The notes: a model not told the origin generated them from the sequence alone. A DNA stretch of 64,000 bases from Streptomyces sp. SAT1 (GCF_001654495.1 NZ_CP015849.1:496001-560000); one strand, 5' to 3'. Counted from the stretch's first letter, positions 26,255 to 35,184 are shown. A program made the numbers and translations.

Positions 26255-27166
26255 ATGAGCGCGGTACTGGCACGGACGCTGTGGGAGCGGTACGAGCCCG
26301 TCCACAGCCTGGTCTACTTCGCGCCCGAGGCGCGGCAGGCCGCCGCCGAGGCCGGTCTGCGCGGCTTCTGGATGGGCTACTTCGCGCTGCGCGCAGCCCC
26401 GCTCGGCCCGGTCGGCGCACCGGTCGTCACCAGTTCGTTCTACGTCTTCCCGCCGCACCACGTGCGCCGCGCCCTCCCGGACGCGTGGGAGCTGGCCGCC
26501 CCGGCGGACGCGCTCGCGGCCCGGCAGCACGCCATGGACGAGGCCCTGACCCGCCTGTTCGGGCGGGACGCGGTCACCGGTGCCGCCCTGACCGAGGCGG
26601 CCGACCTGGCGTGGGCGGCGGCCGAGGCGGCGGACACCGCCGGACGGGTCCTCTCCGCCGCGAACCAGGCCCTGGACCGGCCCGCGCAGCCGCATCTGCG
26701 GCTCTGGCAGGCCCTGACGACGCTGCGCGAGCACCGCGGGGACGGACATGTCGCCGTCCTGGTCTCCCTCGGTCTCGGCCCGGTCGCCGCGATGGTGCTG
26801 AAGACGGCGGCGGGCGAGTCCGACGCGGGGCTGCTGCGGGAGATCCGTCCCTGGGAGCCGCAGGCGTGGCAGGCGGCCGAGGCCGCCCTGCGAGCGCGCG
26901 GCTGGCTCGACGCGGACGGCGCCCTGACCGCGGCCGGGGCCGCCGGACGGGCCGACATCGAGGCGCGGACGGACGCGGCGGCGGCGCAGCCGTGGGCGGC
27001 CGTGGGGGCGGACGCCGGGGCGCGGCTGGCCGCGCTCCTCGAACCCCTGGCCGAGACGGTGCTGCGCGCCGGTCTGATCCCGGCCGGCAATCCCGCGGGG
27101 CTCACCGGCGCGCTCTGGGAGTCCGCGCGGGCCGCCACCGCGGCGGCCGGCGGCACCGGCGGCTGA
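26255..27166 (+). CDS. SCO6745-family (HTH_67-like) protein
   Basis: 303 residues; GGGGAGGAG precedes the ATG. It shows the family start LWERYEPVHSLVYFAPEARQAAAEAGLRGFWMGYFALRAAPLGPVGAPVV and Phe/Pro-rich VTSSFYVFPPHHVRRALPD. Known relatives (annotated SCO6745 family, SalK) have a helix-turn-helix-like fold, but their function is not established. Ala-rich C-terminal half. It is convergent with a SpoIIE phosphatase. Confidence 0.85.
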   Translation: MSAVLARTLWERYEPVHSLVYFAPEARQAAAEAGLRGFWMGYFALRAAPLGPVGAPVVTSSFYVFPPHHVRRALPDAWELAAPADALAARQHAMDEALTRLFGRDAVTGAALTEAADLAWAAAEAADTAGRVLSAANQALDRPAQPHLRLWQALTTLREHRGDGHVAVLVSLGLGPVAAMVLKTAAGESDAGLLREIRPWEPQAWQAAEAALRARGWLDADGALTAAGAAGRADIEARTDAAAAQPWAAVGADAGARLAALLEPLAETVLRAGLIPAGNPAGLTGALWESARAATAAAGGTGG

Positions 27167-27219
27167 GGCATCCGGGACACAGGAGGCCGAGGCGGCGACG
27201 GCCGGGCGGGCCGCGCCGG

Positions 27220-28542
27220 TCAGGAGCGGTGGCGCGGGCGGGCCGCGAGGACGGCGACGTCGTCGTCGGCCCGGTCCGCCGCCAGCCCGGCCAGGATCTC
27301 GTCCAGCAGCCGGGACACGGCCTGCCCCGGCCGGACGCGCAGGGCGGCGAGCCGGGCGAGCGAGACGTCGATGTCCTCGCCGCGCCGCTCGATGAGGCCG
27401 TCGGTGAACAGGACCAGCGTGTCGTCGGGCAGCAGCGGCCGCCCGACCGGCTCGTAGGCGCCCAGTCCGGTGCCGAGCGGAGGGCCGACCGGCACCGGGA
27501 CGGGTCCGGCGGTGCCGTCGCCGTGGAAGACGACCGGTGGCGGATGGCCCGCGCCCGCGTAGGTGGCGGTGCCCCGCGCCGGGTCGAGCAGCGCCAGCAG
27601 ACAGGTCGCCGGGCGGCGGCCCCGCTCCTCGGCCATCGTGGCGTCCACCTGGCGCAGGATGCGGTGGGGCGGCAGGTCGGCGGCGGCGACGTAGCGCAGC
27701 ATCGAGCGGTAGGCGTTCATGTCGACCGCCGCGTCCAGCCCGTGGCCCATGACGTCGCCGATGACCAGCAGCGTCCGGCCGAAGTGCAGACGTACCGTCT
27801 CGCACCAGTCGCCGCCCACCAGCGTGCCCCGGCCGGCGGGCAGATAGCGGGTGGCCAGTTCGATGTTGGGGTGCGGGCGGCCCGGGTCGGCCACCAGCAC
27901 CTGCTGGAGCCGGCGGACCTGCTCGCCCATCTCCTCGTGCTCCTCCGCGTGCCGCAGATGGGCCGCCGCCACGCGTGCCGTGTAGTGCACCGCCGCCGTC
28001 TCGTCGTCGTCGAAGAGCCGCCCGGTGCGCAGGGCGAGGGCGACGCCGTAGACCCGGCCCCAGGCGAGCAGCGGCACCGACAGGGCGGCCAGGCTCACCC
28101 CGCCGGCCGCGGTGAAGGACGCGGTGATCGGATGGCCCGCGTCCAGCGCCTGGACGACGACGTCGAGGCGCGGGACCCGTTCGAGGCCGGCGAGGAGGGC
28201 GCGGCGGCCGGACACGGCCGCGCGGTGCAGGGCGCCGGGCGGCCCGGCCGCCCGGCGGCCGGTGCCCCGCGGGTGGTCGAAGAGGTCCACGGTGGCGGCC
28301 TCGCAGAACTCCCCGGCGAGGAACTCGGCCAGTTCGGCGGCGGTCCTGCGGACGTCCAGGGTGGTGCCGATCGCGCCGACGGCGCGTTCGGCCCGCGCGA
28401 AGCCGTCCGCGCGGGCCGCGCGGCCCGCGTCCGCCGCACCGGGTCCGGGTCCCTGCTCGCCCTGCACCGGCCGCCCCTTTCCCACGGTCCGGGGATCCGG
28501 ACGGGCGCGCCGCGGACCTCCGGATCCTTCCACCGGCTCCAT
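27220..28542 (-). CDS. GAF-SpoIIE (PP2C-type) serine phosphatase
   Basis: 440 residues from the ATG chosen (no strong ribosome-binding site; a GTG about 26 codons in, with GGGAAAGGGG upstream, is the alternative). GAF-like domain about 45-200, short coiled-coil (HAEEHEEMGEQVRRLQQ), then SpoIIE phosphatase: GGDWCET, LVIGDVMGHGLDAA, GAGHPPPVVF, LVLFTDGLIER and DDDVAVLAAR. Likely acts in a sigma-factor partner-switching pathway. Second of three such phosphatases in the window. Confidence 0.9.
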   Translation of the reverse strand: MEPVEGSGGPRRARPDPRTVGKGRPVQGEQGPGPGAADAGRAARADGFARAERAVGAIGTTLDVRRTAAELAEFLAGEFCEAATVDLFDHPRGTGRRAAGPPGALHRAAVSGRRALLAGLERVPRLDVVVQALDAGHPITASFTAAGGVSLAALSVPLLAWGRVYGVALALRTGRLFDDDETAAVHYTARVAAAHLRHAEEHEEMGEQVRRLQQVLVADPGRPHPNIELATRYLPAGRGTLVGGDWCETVRLHFGRTLLVIGDVMGHGLDAAVDMNAYRSMLRYVAAADLPPHRILRQVDATMAEERGRRPATCLLALLDPARGTATYAGAGHPPPVVFHGDGTAGPVPVPVGPPLGTGLGAYEPVGRPLLPDDTLVLFTDGLIERRGEDIDVSLARLAALRVRPGQAVSRLLDEILAGLAADRADDDVAVLAARPRHRS

Positions 28543-28630
28543 CCCAGCACCGACCGGGGCCGCGGGCGGGCAGCGACCCGCGGTGCGGCGCACGGAACGC
28601 GCCGGCGCTCCGTGCGGGCGGCGGCGCGTC

Positions 28631-30535
28631 TCAGCCGGCCCCGCCGCGCCCGGACAGGGCGTCCCTGAGCCGGTCGATCATGCCCGCGCCGGGCGCCAGG
28701 AGCTTGTTGCCGGGCGGCGTGTCCGGGGCGGAGGGATGCGGCCGGGTCGGCGCGGTCCGCTTCGCCGCGCGCACCTTGTCGCCGAGCTCCTCCAGTTCCC
28801 CGGCGCCCGCCGCTTCGCGCAGCCGGGGGAAGAGGTTCCGCTCCTCGTCCGTGACGTGTTCGCGGATCTCGCGCATCAGGCGCCCCATGAGCTGGTCGAA
28901 GCGGATCTCGTCGGCCGGGCAGCCCTCCAGGTCCTTCATGGTGCGCTCCGCCCGCGCGTGGTCGTCGATCTCCCGGTCGGCGATCGCGTCGCCGTCCGGC
29001 AGGAGCCGCCGTACGGCCGGGTAGAGGTACATCTCCTCGGCCACGGAGTGCCGGACCAGTTCGATGGTGGCCTGGTCCGCCAGGTTCTTGCGCCGTCGGT
29101 CCCCGGTGGGGAGGGCCTCGATCTGCGCGAAGATCTCCTCCACCTCGCGGTGGTCGGTGGTCAGTTCCTGGATGACGTCTCCGCCGTGTCCCATGGCCAG
29201 GCTCCTCGCCGCTCGAAGGTGATGCGTACCGCCGGACGGCCCGGCGGGTTCCCGGACCGGTCCCGGCCACACCGTCGCGCGCCGCCCGTGCGGGCGTACG
29301 CCGCTGATGACGAAGCCGCTGCGCGGGCGGGTCGGGACGCGGCGCAGCGAGATGCGCAGGTCCTGGTCGGGGACGTCGTACTCCAGCCGGGCCAGGCGCA
29401 CGGCGAGGGCCTGGAGCAGCCCGAGGGTCACGCCCTCGCCGGGGCACCGGTGCCCGGTGCGCGGGTCGCCGCCGCCCTGCGGGATCAGCTCGTCGCGTGC
29501 GGGCGGGTGCGCGAGGAAGCGGTGCGGGCGGAAGGTGTACGGATCGCCCCACAGGGCCCGGTCGTGGTTCTGGCCGTAGACGTCCAGGAGGACCATGCCG
29601 CCCGCCGGGAGCGTGTGCCCGCGCCAGGTCAGGTCGCGGGCGGCCAGGCCGCCGAGGAAGGGCGCGAAGGGATAGAACCTGCGCACCTCGTGGGCGAACG
29701 CGACGGGCTCGGCGGGGTCCGGCTCCCGCAGCCGGGCCCGGTGCTCGGGGTGGCGGTGCAGCGCGTGGGCCGCGAAGGCGACGAACCAGCTGACGGCGAC
29801 GGTGGGGCGCAGCACGTTGAGCAGTTCCACCGCGGCGGTGTACGGCGGCAGCCAGGCACCCGAGGCGTCGCGGTGCCGGGCGACCCGCTCCAGCACGGAG
29901 CCCGCCGGTGCCGGTACGCGGCCCGCGCGCACGTTCGCCACCAGGAGGGCGAGGCGTTCCTCCTGACGGTGGCGGGCGCGCCGGGCGCGCCAGTGGCGCG
30001 GGCCCGGGGAGGCGAAGCCGTCGACCATCGCGATCAGGTCGCGGGCCACCGCCCGCGCCCGCGGTGCGTCCAGGGGGACACCGGCCCAGCGGTGCACGCC
30101 CCGGGTGAGCGCCACGGCCGCCTCGTCGAAGAGGACGACGTCCGGACGGCGTGCCCAGTCGGCGGCGGCCTCGTCCCACGCCCGGGTGACCTCGTCGACG
30201 ACGCCCGCGATCCGGTCGGCGTGCAGCAGCGGCAGGAACAGGCGTTTGCGCGCGCGGTGCTGTTCGCCGTCCAGGGTGTGGACCGCGCCGTGGCCGAAAA
30301 GGGTGGCCTTGACCGGTCCGGGGAGTGCTCCGTCGCGGCGGACGTGCCGCTCGTCGTAGAAGAACCGCACGGCGTCCGGTCCGCGCAGCGCGAGCGCGGG
30401 CCGTCCCAGGAGGCGGGTCTCCACGACGCCGTCGGTGCTGCGTTCCATGAGCTGGGGCAGCCAGGTGTACCCGGCCGCGAGCAGCGGGAGCGTCTGGTCG
30501 GCGAGGAGATGGCGGGGGCGTCGGTCGGCGTCCAT
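28631..30535 (-). CDS. CYP152-like P450 peroxygenase continuous in frame with a hemerythrin domain
   Basis: One 634-residue frame with no stop. Residues 1-415 are a P450: the usual acid-alcohol pair of the I-helix is replaced by Arg243-Pro244 (VLRPTVAVSW), the mark of H2O2-using CYP152 fatty-acid peroxygenases; ExxR at 283-286; thiolate Cys364 in GHRCPGEG. Residues ~448-560 are a hemerythrin (DHREVEE, HSVAEEMYLYP, EHVTDEERNLFP di-iron ligands). Between them lie ~30 Arg/Pro/Gly residues that read like intergenic DNA. An internal ATG (residue 448) has GAGGAG seven bases upstream, so the hemerythrin may also be made alone. Confidence 0.85.
   Translation of the reverse strand: MDADRRPRHLLADQTLPLLAAGYTWLPQLMERSTDGVVETRLLGRPALALRGPDAVRFFYDERHVRRDGALPGPVKATLFGHGAVHTLDGEQHRARKRLFLPLLHADRIAGVVDEVTRAWDEAAADWARRPDVVLFDEAAVALTRGVHRWAGVPLDAPRARAVARDLIAMVDGFASPGPRHWRARRARHRQEERLALLVANVRAGRVPAPAGSVLERVARHRDASGAWLPPYTAAVELLNVLRPTVAVSWFVAFAAHALHRHPEHRARLREPDPAEPVAFAHEVRRFYPFAPFLGGLAARDLTWRGHTLPAGGMVLLDVYGQNHDRALWGDPYTFRPHRFLAHPPARDELIPQGGGDPRTGHRCPGEGVTLGLLQALAVRLARLEYDVPDQDLRISLRRVPTRPRSGFVISGVRPHGRRATVWPGPVREPAGPSGGTHHLRAARSLAMGHGGDVIQELTTDHREVEEIFAQIEALPTGDRRRKNLADQATIELVRHSVAEEMYLYPAVRRLLPDGDAIADREIDDHARAERTMKDLEGCPADEIRFDQLMGRLMREIREHVTDEERNLFPRLREAAGAGELEELGDKVRAAKRTAPTRPHPSAPDTPPGNKLLAPGAGMIDRLRDALSGRGGAG
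29192..29210 (-). promoter_or_regulatory. Internal ribosome-binding site and start of the hemerythrin domain
   Basis: On the minus strand GAGGAGCCTGGCC stands directly before ATG GGA CAC (start base 29194), in frame with the P450. MGHGGDVI is the normal start of free-standing Streptomyces hemerythrin-domain proteins (187 residues here). This supports independent translation from within the long frame. Confidence 0.6.
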
Positions 30536-30661
30536 GCCGGGCCGGGTTCCCCGGGCGGCGTGCCGGAACCACGCGGATACGGTGCGTGTCCGCGTGGTCC
30601 CGTGAGCGGCGGCGGGGCGGGCGGCGTGCCCCGGGAGGGGTGGGCCGACCGCCCGCCGCCG

Positions 30662-31210
30662 TCAGCGGACCGGCCTGAGGTCCGTGATCTTGCGGGTCCT
30701 GAGGTCGGACCGTACGTCGATCTTCGTCACCTGGGCGTTCCTGCCGTCGCTCCAGGTGAGGTAGACCCTGCTGGTGGCGTGGCCGCCGCCCGAGCCGGCG
30801 TAGGCGACCTTCCACTTCACCGGCACGTTCTGCGCGAAGAGGACGCCGTCGGCGTGCTCCCTGGCCTCGTACGCGGCGACGGCCCTGCGGGCGCCCGCGG
30901 TCAGGTAGAACGCCTTCAGCGCCTTGGCGTCGGCGCCCGCGGCGGGATCGGAGCCGTCCCAGGCGGTGTCGATGTAGGCGCCGTAGAAGTCGGCGACCCG
31001 CTGGGTGACGCTGCGCGGGTCGCCCTGGGCGGCAGCGGCGGGCGCGACGGACGCGGAGAGGGTACGGGCGGCGGTCCCGGGCGCGGCCGCCGTACGGGCC
31101 GGGGAGGTCCCGGGGCCCGCGGCCACCGGGGTCATCGCGGTCAGGGAGCCGGCCGCGGTGAGCGCGGCGGCGGCGATCAGGATTCGTCGGGTGCGGACAC
31201 GCATGGGCAT
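30662..31210 (-). CDS. Secreted protein of unknown function (NTF2-like size)
   Basis: 182 residues. Sec signal peptide: MRVRTRR, hydrophobic ILIAAAALTAAGSLTAM, cleavage in the Ala-rich part around residue 30. After an Ala/Thr-rich linker comes VTQRVADFYGAYIDTAWDG...ALKAFYLTAGARRAV and beta-like VYLTWSDGRNAQVTKIDVR, which looks like a small alpha+beta domain. The first ATG has GGGGG nine bases upstream; a second ATG two codons later is equally possible. No cysteines in the mature part. Function unknown. Confidence 0.75.
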   Translation of the reverse strand: MPMRVRTRRILIAAAALTAAGSLTAMTPVAAGPGTSPARTAAAPGTAARTLSASVAPAAAAQGDPRSVTQRVADFYGAYIDTAWDGSDPAAGADAKALKAFYLTAGARRAVAAYEAREHADGVLFAQNVPVKWKVAYAGSGGGHATSRVYLTWSDGRNAQVTKIDVRSDLRTRKITDLRPVR

Positions 31211-31311
31211 GTGAGTGTTCCCCCAATGCATGAGGCCGGGTCGGTTCCCGGCTCGTCGGTCGTCGGACAAGACCGGTGCGCACCGCTCTCCGGTTCCGTA
31301 ATGTCCCGGAA

Positions 31312-31324
31312 AACTGTCACAGTT
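31312..31324. promoter_or_regulatory. Palindrome AACTGT-C-ACAGTT in the divergent promoter region
   Basis: Perfect 6-1-6 inverted repeat inside an AT-rich stretch between the secreted protein (minus) and DoxX (plus), flanked by GGAA and TTCC that nearly extend it. Looks like an operator; the regulator is unknown. Confidence 0.4.
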
Positions 31325-31448
31325 CCGAAAGACGAAGAAGGTTGCCCGGTGTTCCGGCCAGATCCGGTCCGGTCCCTCCGGCTCGAATGCATCCGGCGGG
31401 TCCGGGAACCCGGCACAGGCCGTACACCCCTCACGTCTGGAGAGGACC

Positions 31449-31982
31449 ATGAGTCTGCTGCGCGTGGCCGGTCGTCCCCTGCTCGCCTCCATGTTCGTCG
31501 TCGGCGGCCTGAACTCCGTCCGCAACCCCGAGGCCGTCACCCCGCTGGCCGAACCGGTCGTCCGTCCGGTCACCGAACGCGTGGCCCTCCTGCCCGACCG
31601 GACCGAACAGGTCGTACGGCTCAGCGGGGGTGTGCAGGTCGCCGCCGGTGTGCTGCTCGGTCTCGGGCGGCTCCCCCGGCTCTCCGCCCTGGCGCTGGCG
31701 GCCACGCTGGTGCCGACCACGCTGGCCGGGCACCGCTTCTGGGAGGCGAAGGACCCCGGCGAGCGGGCGCAGCAGCGCATCCACTTCCTGAAGAACCTCT
31801 CCATGCTCGGTGGGCTGCTCATCGCCGCCGACGACACCGGCGCCGCGCCGTCGTGGCTGTGGCGCGGCCGGCACCAGGCCCATGAGCTGCGGCGCGACGC
31901 CGCTCTGGTACGGCGTTCGGTCCGGGCGACTGCGGGACCGGCCGCCGCGGTCGGCGGCCTGCGGGCCAAGCTGCCGGGCTGA
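31449..31982 (+). CDS. DoxX family membrane protein
   Basis: 177 residues; GGAGAGG precedes the ATG. N-terminal RPLLASMFVVGGLNSVRNPE is the DoxX entry helix; further helices near residues 60-80 (SGGVQVAAGVLLGLG), 85-100 and 125-140 (IHFLKNLSMLGGLLIAADD) complete the four-helix bundle. DoxX-like proteins are linked to oxidative stress and redox in actinobacteria. A very long perfect hairpin follows. Confidence 0.9.
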   Translation: MSLLRVAGRPLLASMFVVGGLNSVRNPEAVTPLAEPVVRPVTERVALLPDRTEQVVRLSGGVQVAAGVLLGLGRLPRLSALALAATLVPTTLAGHRFWEAKDPGERAQQRIHFLKNLSMLGGLLIAADDTGAAPSWLWRGRHQAHELRRDAALVRRSVRATAGPAAAVGGLRAKLPG

Positions 31983-32013
31983 GCCCCGGCGCCGGGCTGA
32001 GCCCCGGCGGCGG

Positions 32014-32068
32014 CGCAGGACTTCGCGGGCCCCAGCCGGTCACCGGCTGGGGCCCGCGAAGTCCTGCG
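32014..32068. terminator. Bidirectional terminator, 26-bp perfect stem, doxX/csbD
   Basis: 32014-32039 and 32043-32068 are perfect reverse complements with a three-base loop (TCA). It lies between the convergent DoxX and CsbD genes. It is the longest perfect stem in the window. Confidence 0.85.
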
Positions 32069-32079
32069 TGGCGGCGGCG

Positions 32080-32253
32080 TCAGGGCTTGAGGGTGTCCTT
32101 GCCCTTCTCCTTGGCCTGGCGCGCGTCGCCCTTGGTCTTCTCGGCGCGGCCCTCGGCGGTCATCCGCTCGTTGCCCACGGTGCGGCCGACCGTCTCCTTG
32201 GCCTTGCCCTTCATCTGTTCCTTCTTGCCTTTGGCCTTCTGGTCTCCAGCCAC
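32080..32253 (-). CDS. CsbD family stress protein
   Basis: 57 residues, GTG start with GGGAGTGAG eight bases upstream. Sequence is almost entirely Lys/Glu/Gly/Ala: AGDQKAKGKKEQMKGKAKETVGR followed by GRAEKTKGDARQAKEKGK, the duplicated CsbD motif (mostly helical, highly charged). CsbD proteins belong to general stress regulons in Gram-positive bacteria. The start is six bases after the MFS stop, so the two genes are probably co-transcribed. Confidence 0.88.
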   Translation of the reverse strand: MAGDQKAKGKKEQMKGKAKETVGRTVGNERMTAEGRAEKTKGDARQAKEKGKDTLKP

Positions 32254-32259
32254 GGTCGC

Positions 32260-33912
32260 TCACTCCCAGCCGTGATCGAGGTCGGTGTCACCGCGCCGGG
32301 TGTCCTGTGCGGTGCGCGGCAAACCTGGCCCCGGTCCGGGCGCACCGCGTCCGGGGGAACCCCCGCCGCGCGTTCCGCACCTGTCCGTACGGCCGTCGGA
32401 GTGAACGGAGCCGTCCGGACCCGGCGAGGGGGTGCGCGCGGGCCCGCCGGACGCCGGGGCCGGGGGCCGCCGCCGGTGGTCGCGGCGCCAGTCGAGGACG
32501 GCCACCGCCAGGGACGCCAGCATCGCCACGAGCGCGGAGCCCACGGCCAGCGCCACGGCGGCGCGGTAGTCCTGTCCGGTGGCGGCGAGCACCGCGTAGA
32601 ACAGGCCGGGCAGCGCGGCCGTGCCCACGGCGCCGCCCAGGCGCTGGCCGGTCTGGAGGGCGCCGCCCGCCGCCCCGGCCATCCGCACGGGTACGTCGCG
32701 GAGCGTCATCGTCACGTTCGGTGAGATGACGCAGCCGCTGCCGAGCCCGCCGACGAGCAGGGCGGGCGCCGCGAGCCAGGTGAGCATGGCGGGCGGGGCG
32801 GAGTGCAGGATCAGCGCGGTGGCGCCGAGGCCGAGCACCACCGCGACCAGGCCGCAGACCGTGAGCAGCCGTCCCAGCCGCTCCACCAGGCGCCCGGAGA
32901 CGACCGCGGCGGCGGCCGAGCCGATGGCGAACGGCGTCACCGCGAGCCCGGAGCGCAGCGGCTCGTAGCCCAGGCCGTTCTGGAAGAAGAGCGCGAACAC
33001 CAGCCATACGCCGCTGAAGCCCACGAAGTACAGCGCGCCGAGCGCGGTGCCCAGGCCGTAGCCGCGGGTGCCGGTGAGCAGCCGCGGGTCCAGCAGCGGC
33101 TGTCCGTCGCGGGCCGCCACCCGCGCCTCCCACCGGGCGAAGCAGGCCAGCAGCAGCGCGCCGAGCGGGAACAGCCACCACAGCCGGTGCAGGCCGCCGC
33201 TCTCGGCGAAGACCAGGGGCAGCATCAGGGCCAGGACGCCGGTGCCGAGCAGGGTCACGCCGGGCAGGTCGAGCCGTTCCCGGCGGCCGGGCGCCACCTT
33301 GGGCAGCAGCCGCAGGCCGAGCAGCAGGGCGACGGCGCCGACGGGGACGTTGACGTAGAAGATCCAGCGCCAGCCCTGGGTGCCGTGGGCCAGGGCGAGG
33401 ATCAGGCCGCCGGTGATCGGCCCGACCGCGCTGGAGACGCCCACGACGGCGCCGAAGAGGCCGAAGGCGCGTCCGCGTTCGGCCCCGCGGAACATCTGCT
33501 GGATCAGCGCGGAGTTCTGCGGGGCCAGGCAGCCCGCGCAGGCGCCCTGGGCGAGGCGGGCCACGACGAGCCAGGTGATGCTGGGCGCGGCGCCGGCACC
33601 GGCGCTGCACAGCACGAAGCCGGCCAGGGCGCACAGGAAGATCCGGCGGCGGCCCATCGCGTCGCCGAGGCGGCCTGCGGGCACCAGGACCAGGGCGAAC
33701 GCCAGGGCGTAGCCGGACACCACCCACTGCACGGAGGACGCCGAGGTGCCCAGGTCGCGCTGCATGGACGGCAGCGCCACGGCCACGATGGTGACGTCGA
33801 GCAGGCTCATGAAGCCGGTCGCCAGCGTGACCCACAGGGCCTTCCAGCGCCTGGGGTCGGGCGTGCCCGCCGGGTCGCCGCGGCGACCGCCGGACCGCAC
33901 TTGCCTGTTCAC
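32260..33912 (-). CDS. MFS drug-efflux transporter, DHA2 (14-TM) type
   Basis: 550 residues; GTG start with GGAGGAG six bases upstream. Fourteen hydrophobic segments; motif C-like and DHA signatures: LLDVTIVAVALPSMQRDLG in TM1 and GRLGDAMGRRRIFL in loop 2-3 (motif A), WRWIFYVNVPVGAVALL in TM6. Exports small hydrophobic compounds by proton antiport. The last ~60 residues are Pro/Gly/Arg-rich. Immediately upstream of csbD. Confidence 0.93.
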   Translation of the reverse strand: MNRQVRSGGRRGDPAGTPDPRRWKALWVTLATGFMSLLDVTIVAVALPSMQRDLGTSASSVQWVVSGYALAFALVLVPAGRLGDAMGRRRIFLCALAGFVLCSAGAGAAPSITWLVVARLAQGACAGCLAPQNSALIQQMFRGAERGRAFGLFGAVVGVSSAVGPITGGLILALAHGTQGWRWIFYVNVPVGAVALLLGLRLLPKVAPGRRERLDLPGVTLLGTGVLALMLPLVFAESGGLHRLWWLFPLGALLLACFARWEARVAARDGQPLLDPRLLTGTRGYGLGTALGALYFVGFSGVWLVFALFFQNGLGYEPLRSGLAVTPFAIGSAAAAVVSGRLVERLGRLLTVCGLVAVVLGLGATALILHSAPPAMLTWLAAPALLVGGLGSGCVISPNVTMTLRDVPVRMAGAAGGALQTGQRLGGAVGTAALPGLFYAVLAATGQDYRAAVALAVGSALVAMLASLAVAVLDWRRDHRRRPPAPASGGPARTPSPGPDGSVHSDGRTDRCGTRGGGSPGRGAPGPGPGLPRTAQDTRRGDTDLDHGWE

Positions 33913-34128
33913 CCACGCTCCTCCCGGTCGCGGCTCGCGGGCGCGCACCGGCCGTCGGCGTCCCGCGCGCTCCAGGGGCGCGTTCCCCGGGCCGCGGAGC
34001 GGAACACCCTCACGGACACGATCGCCGCTCGGCGCGTCCGGGGCCACTTCAGCGCGTCGCGTCCGGCGGAGCGGCCGGCCGCGCGCGCCGGCCCCCGTGG
34101 GTGAAATCGCTCCGGTGGAGAAATAATG

Positions 34129-34153
34129 GTGTGAGAGGTTGGAAGCCGGGTAC
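34129..34153 (+). promoter_or_regulatory. SigB/SigF-type promoter of the sigma factor gene
   Basis: GTGT (34129-34132), 15-base spacer, GGGTAC (34148-34153) fits the Streptomyces SigB consensus GNNT-N14-16-GGGTAC/T. It is ~75 bases before the ATG of a sigma factor of the same class, which suggests autoregulation. The gap from 33913 otherwise shows nothing else clear. Confidence 0.6.
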
Positions 34154-34228
34154 ACGCTGCCCAGGCCGCACTCGGTGACGGGGCGGTCACGACGGGCAGG
34201 AACAGCAGCTGAGAGGGAGGGCCGCGCG

Positions 34229-35074
34229 ATGGCGTTGACCGCGGAGGCGAAGGCGATCCGAGCTCGGACGGAGCTGCCGGAGGTGCCCGACCCCTCACAG
34301 GTCGCGCCGACCGACGCACGCGCTCTGTCCCGGGTGTTCTTCGACCGGCTCGCGCACCTGGAAGAGGGCACGCACGAGTACCAGTACGCCCGCAACACGC
34401 TGATCGAGATGAACATGTCGCTGGTGCGGTACGCGGCGGGCCGCTTCCGCAGCCGGGGTCCCCAGGAGATGGAGGACATCGTCCAGGTCGGCATGATCGG
34501 CCTGATCAAGGCGATCGACCGGTTCGAGATCTCCCGCGAGGTGGAGTTCACCTCCTTCGCGGTGCCGTACATCGTCGGCGAGATCAAGCGTTTCTTCCGG
34601 GACACCACCTGGGCCGTGCATGTGCCGCGGCGGCTCCAGGAGGCCCGGGTGGAGCTGGCCAAGGCCACCGAGGAGCTGAGCAGCCGGCTCGGGCGCAAGC
34701 CCACCACAAAGGAGCTGGCGGAGCTGATGAACCTCCCCGAGCAGGAGGTCATCGACGCCCGGGTGGCGTCCAACGGCTACACGTCCGCGTCCCTGGACGC
34801 CGCCGTCAGCAGCAGCGAGGACGGCGAGAGCGTCCTGGCCGACTTCATCGGCGCCGAGGACATGGGCATGGAGCTGGTGGAGGATCTGCACAGCCTCGCG
34901 CCGCTGCTGGAGGAGCTGGACGATCGGGACCGGCAGATCATCCACATGCGGTTCGTCGAGGAGCTGACGCAGGCGCAGATCGGCGAGCGGCTGGGGATCT
35001 CGCAGATGCATGTCTCGCGGCTGCTCAACCGGCTGCTGAGGCGGCTGCGGCAGGGCCTGCTGAGCGTGCACTGA
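34229..35074 (+). CDS. RNA polymerase sigma factor, SigB/SigF/SigG family (group 3)
   Basis: 281 residues; GAGAGGGAGG precedes the ATG. Region 2: NMSLVRYAAGRFRSRGPQEMEDIVQVGMIGLIKAIDRFE; region 3 and linker through SSRLGRKPTTKELAELM; region 4 helix-turn-helix LTQAQIGERLGISQMHVSRLLNRLLRRLR. This matches stress/sporulation sigma factors regulated by anti-sigma and anti-anti-sigma proteins. No anti-sigma gene lies next to it; the three SpoIIE phosphatases in the window could act upstream. Nearby catalase is a plausible target. Confidence 0.93.
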   Translation: MALTAEAKAIRARTELPEVPDPSQVAPTDARALSRVFFDRLAHLEEGTHEYQYARNTLIEMNMSLVRYAAGRFRSRGPQEMEDIVQVGMIGLIKAIDRFEISREVEFTSFAVPYIVGEIKRFFRDTTWAVHVPRRLQEARVELAKATEELSSRLGRKPTTKELAELMNLPEQEVIDARVASNGYTSASLDAAVSSSEDGESVLADFIGAEDMGMELVEDLHSLAPLLEELDDRDRQIIHMRFVEELTQAQIGERLGISQMHVSRLLNRLLRRLRQGLLSVH

Positions 35075-35123
35075 GCGGTCGTCGCGGTCGGCGCGCGCCG
35101 GCCGTGACAGCGTGACGCCGAGG

Positions 35124-35166
35124 ACGGGCGCCGGTCCCGGGAGGAGATCCCGGGACCGGCGCCCGT
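35124..35166. terminator. Bidirectional terminator, 19-bp perfect stem, sigma/catalase
   Basis: 35124-35142 pairs perfectly with 35148-35166 around loop GGAGA. It separates the convergent sigma factor and catalase genes. Confidence 0.85.
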
Positions 35167-35184
35167 TCCCGCGCGTGCGGGTGG

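Noticed and set aside
28112..31885. 1257-codon plus-strand frame over phosphatase, P450 and secreted protein genes
   Set aside because: Shadow of several minus-strand genes; no codon bias or domains.
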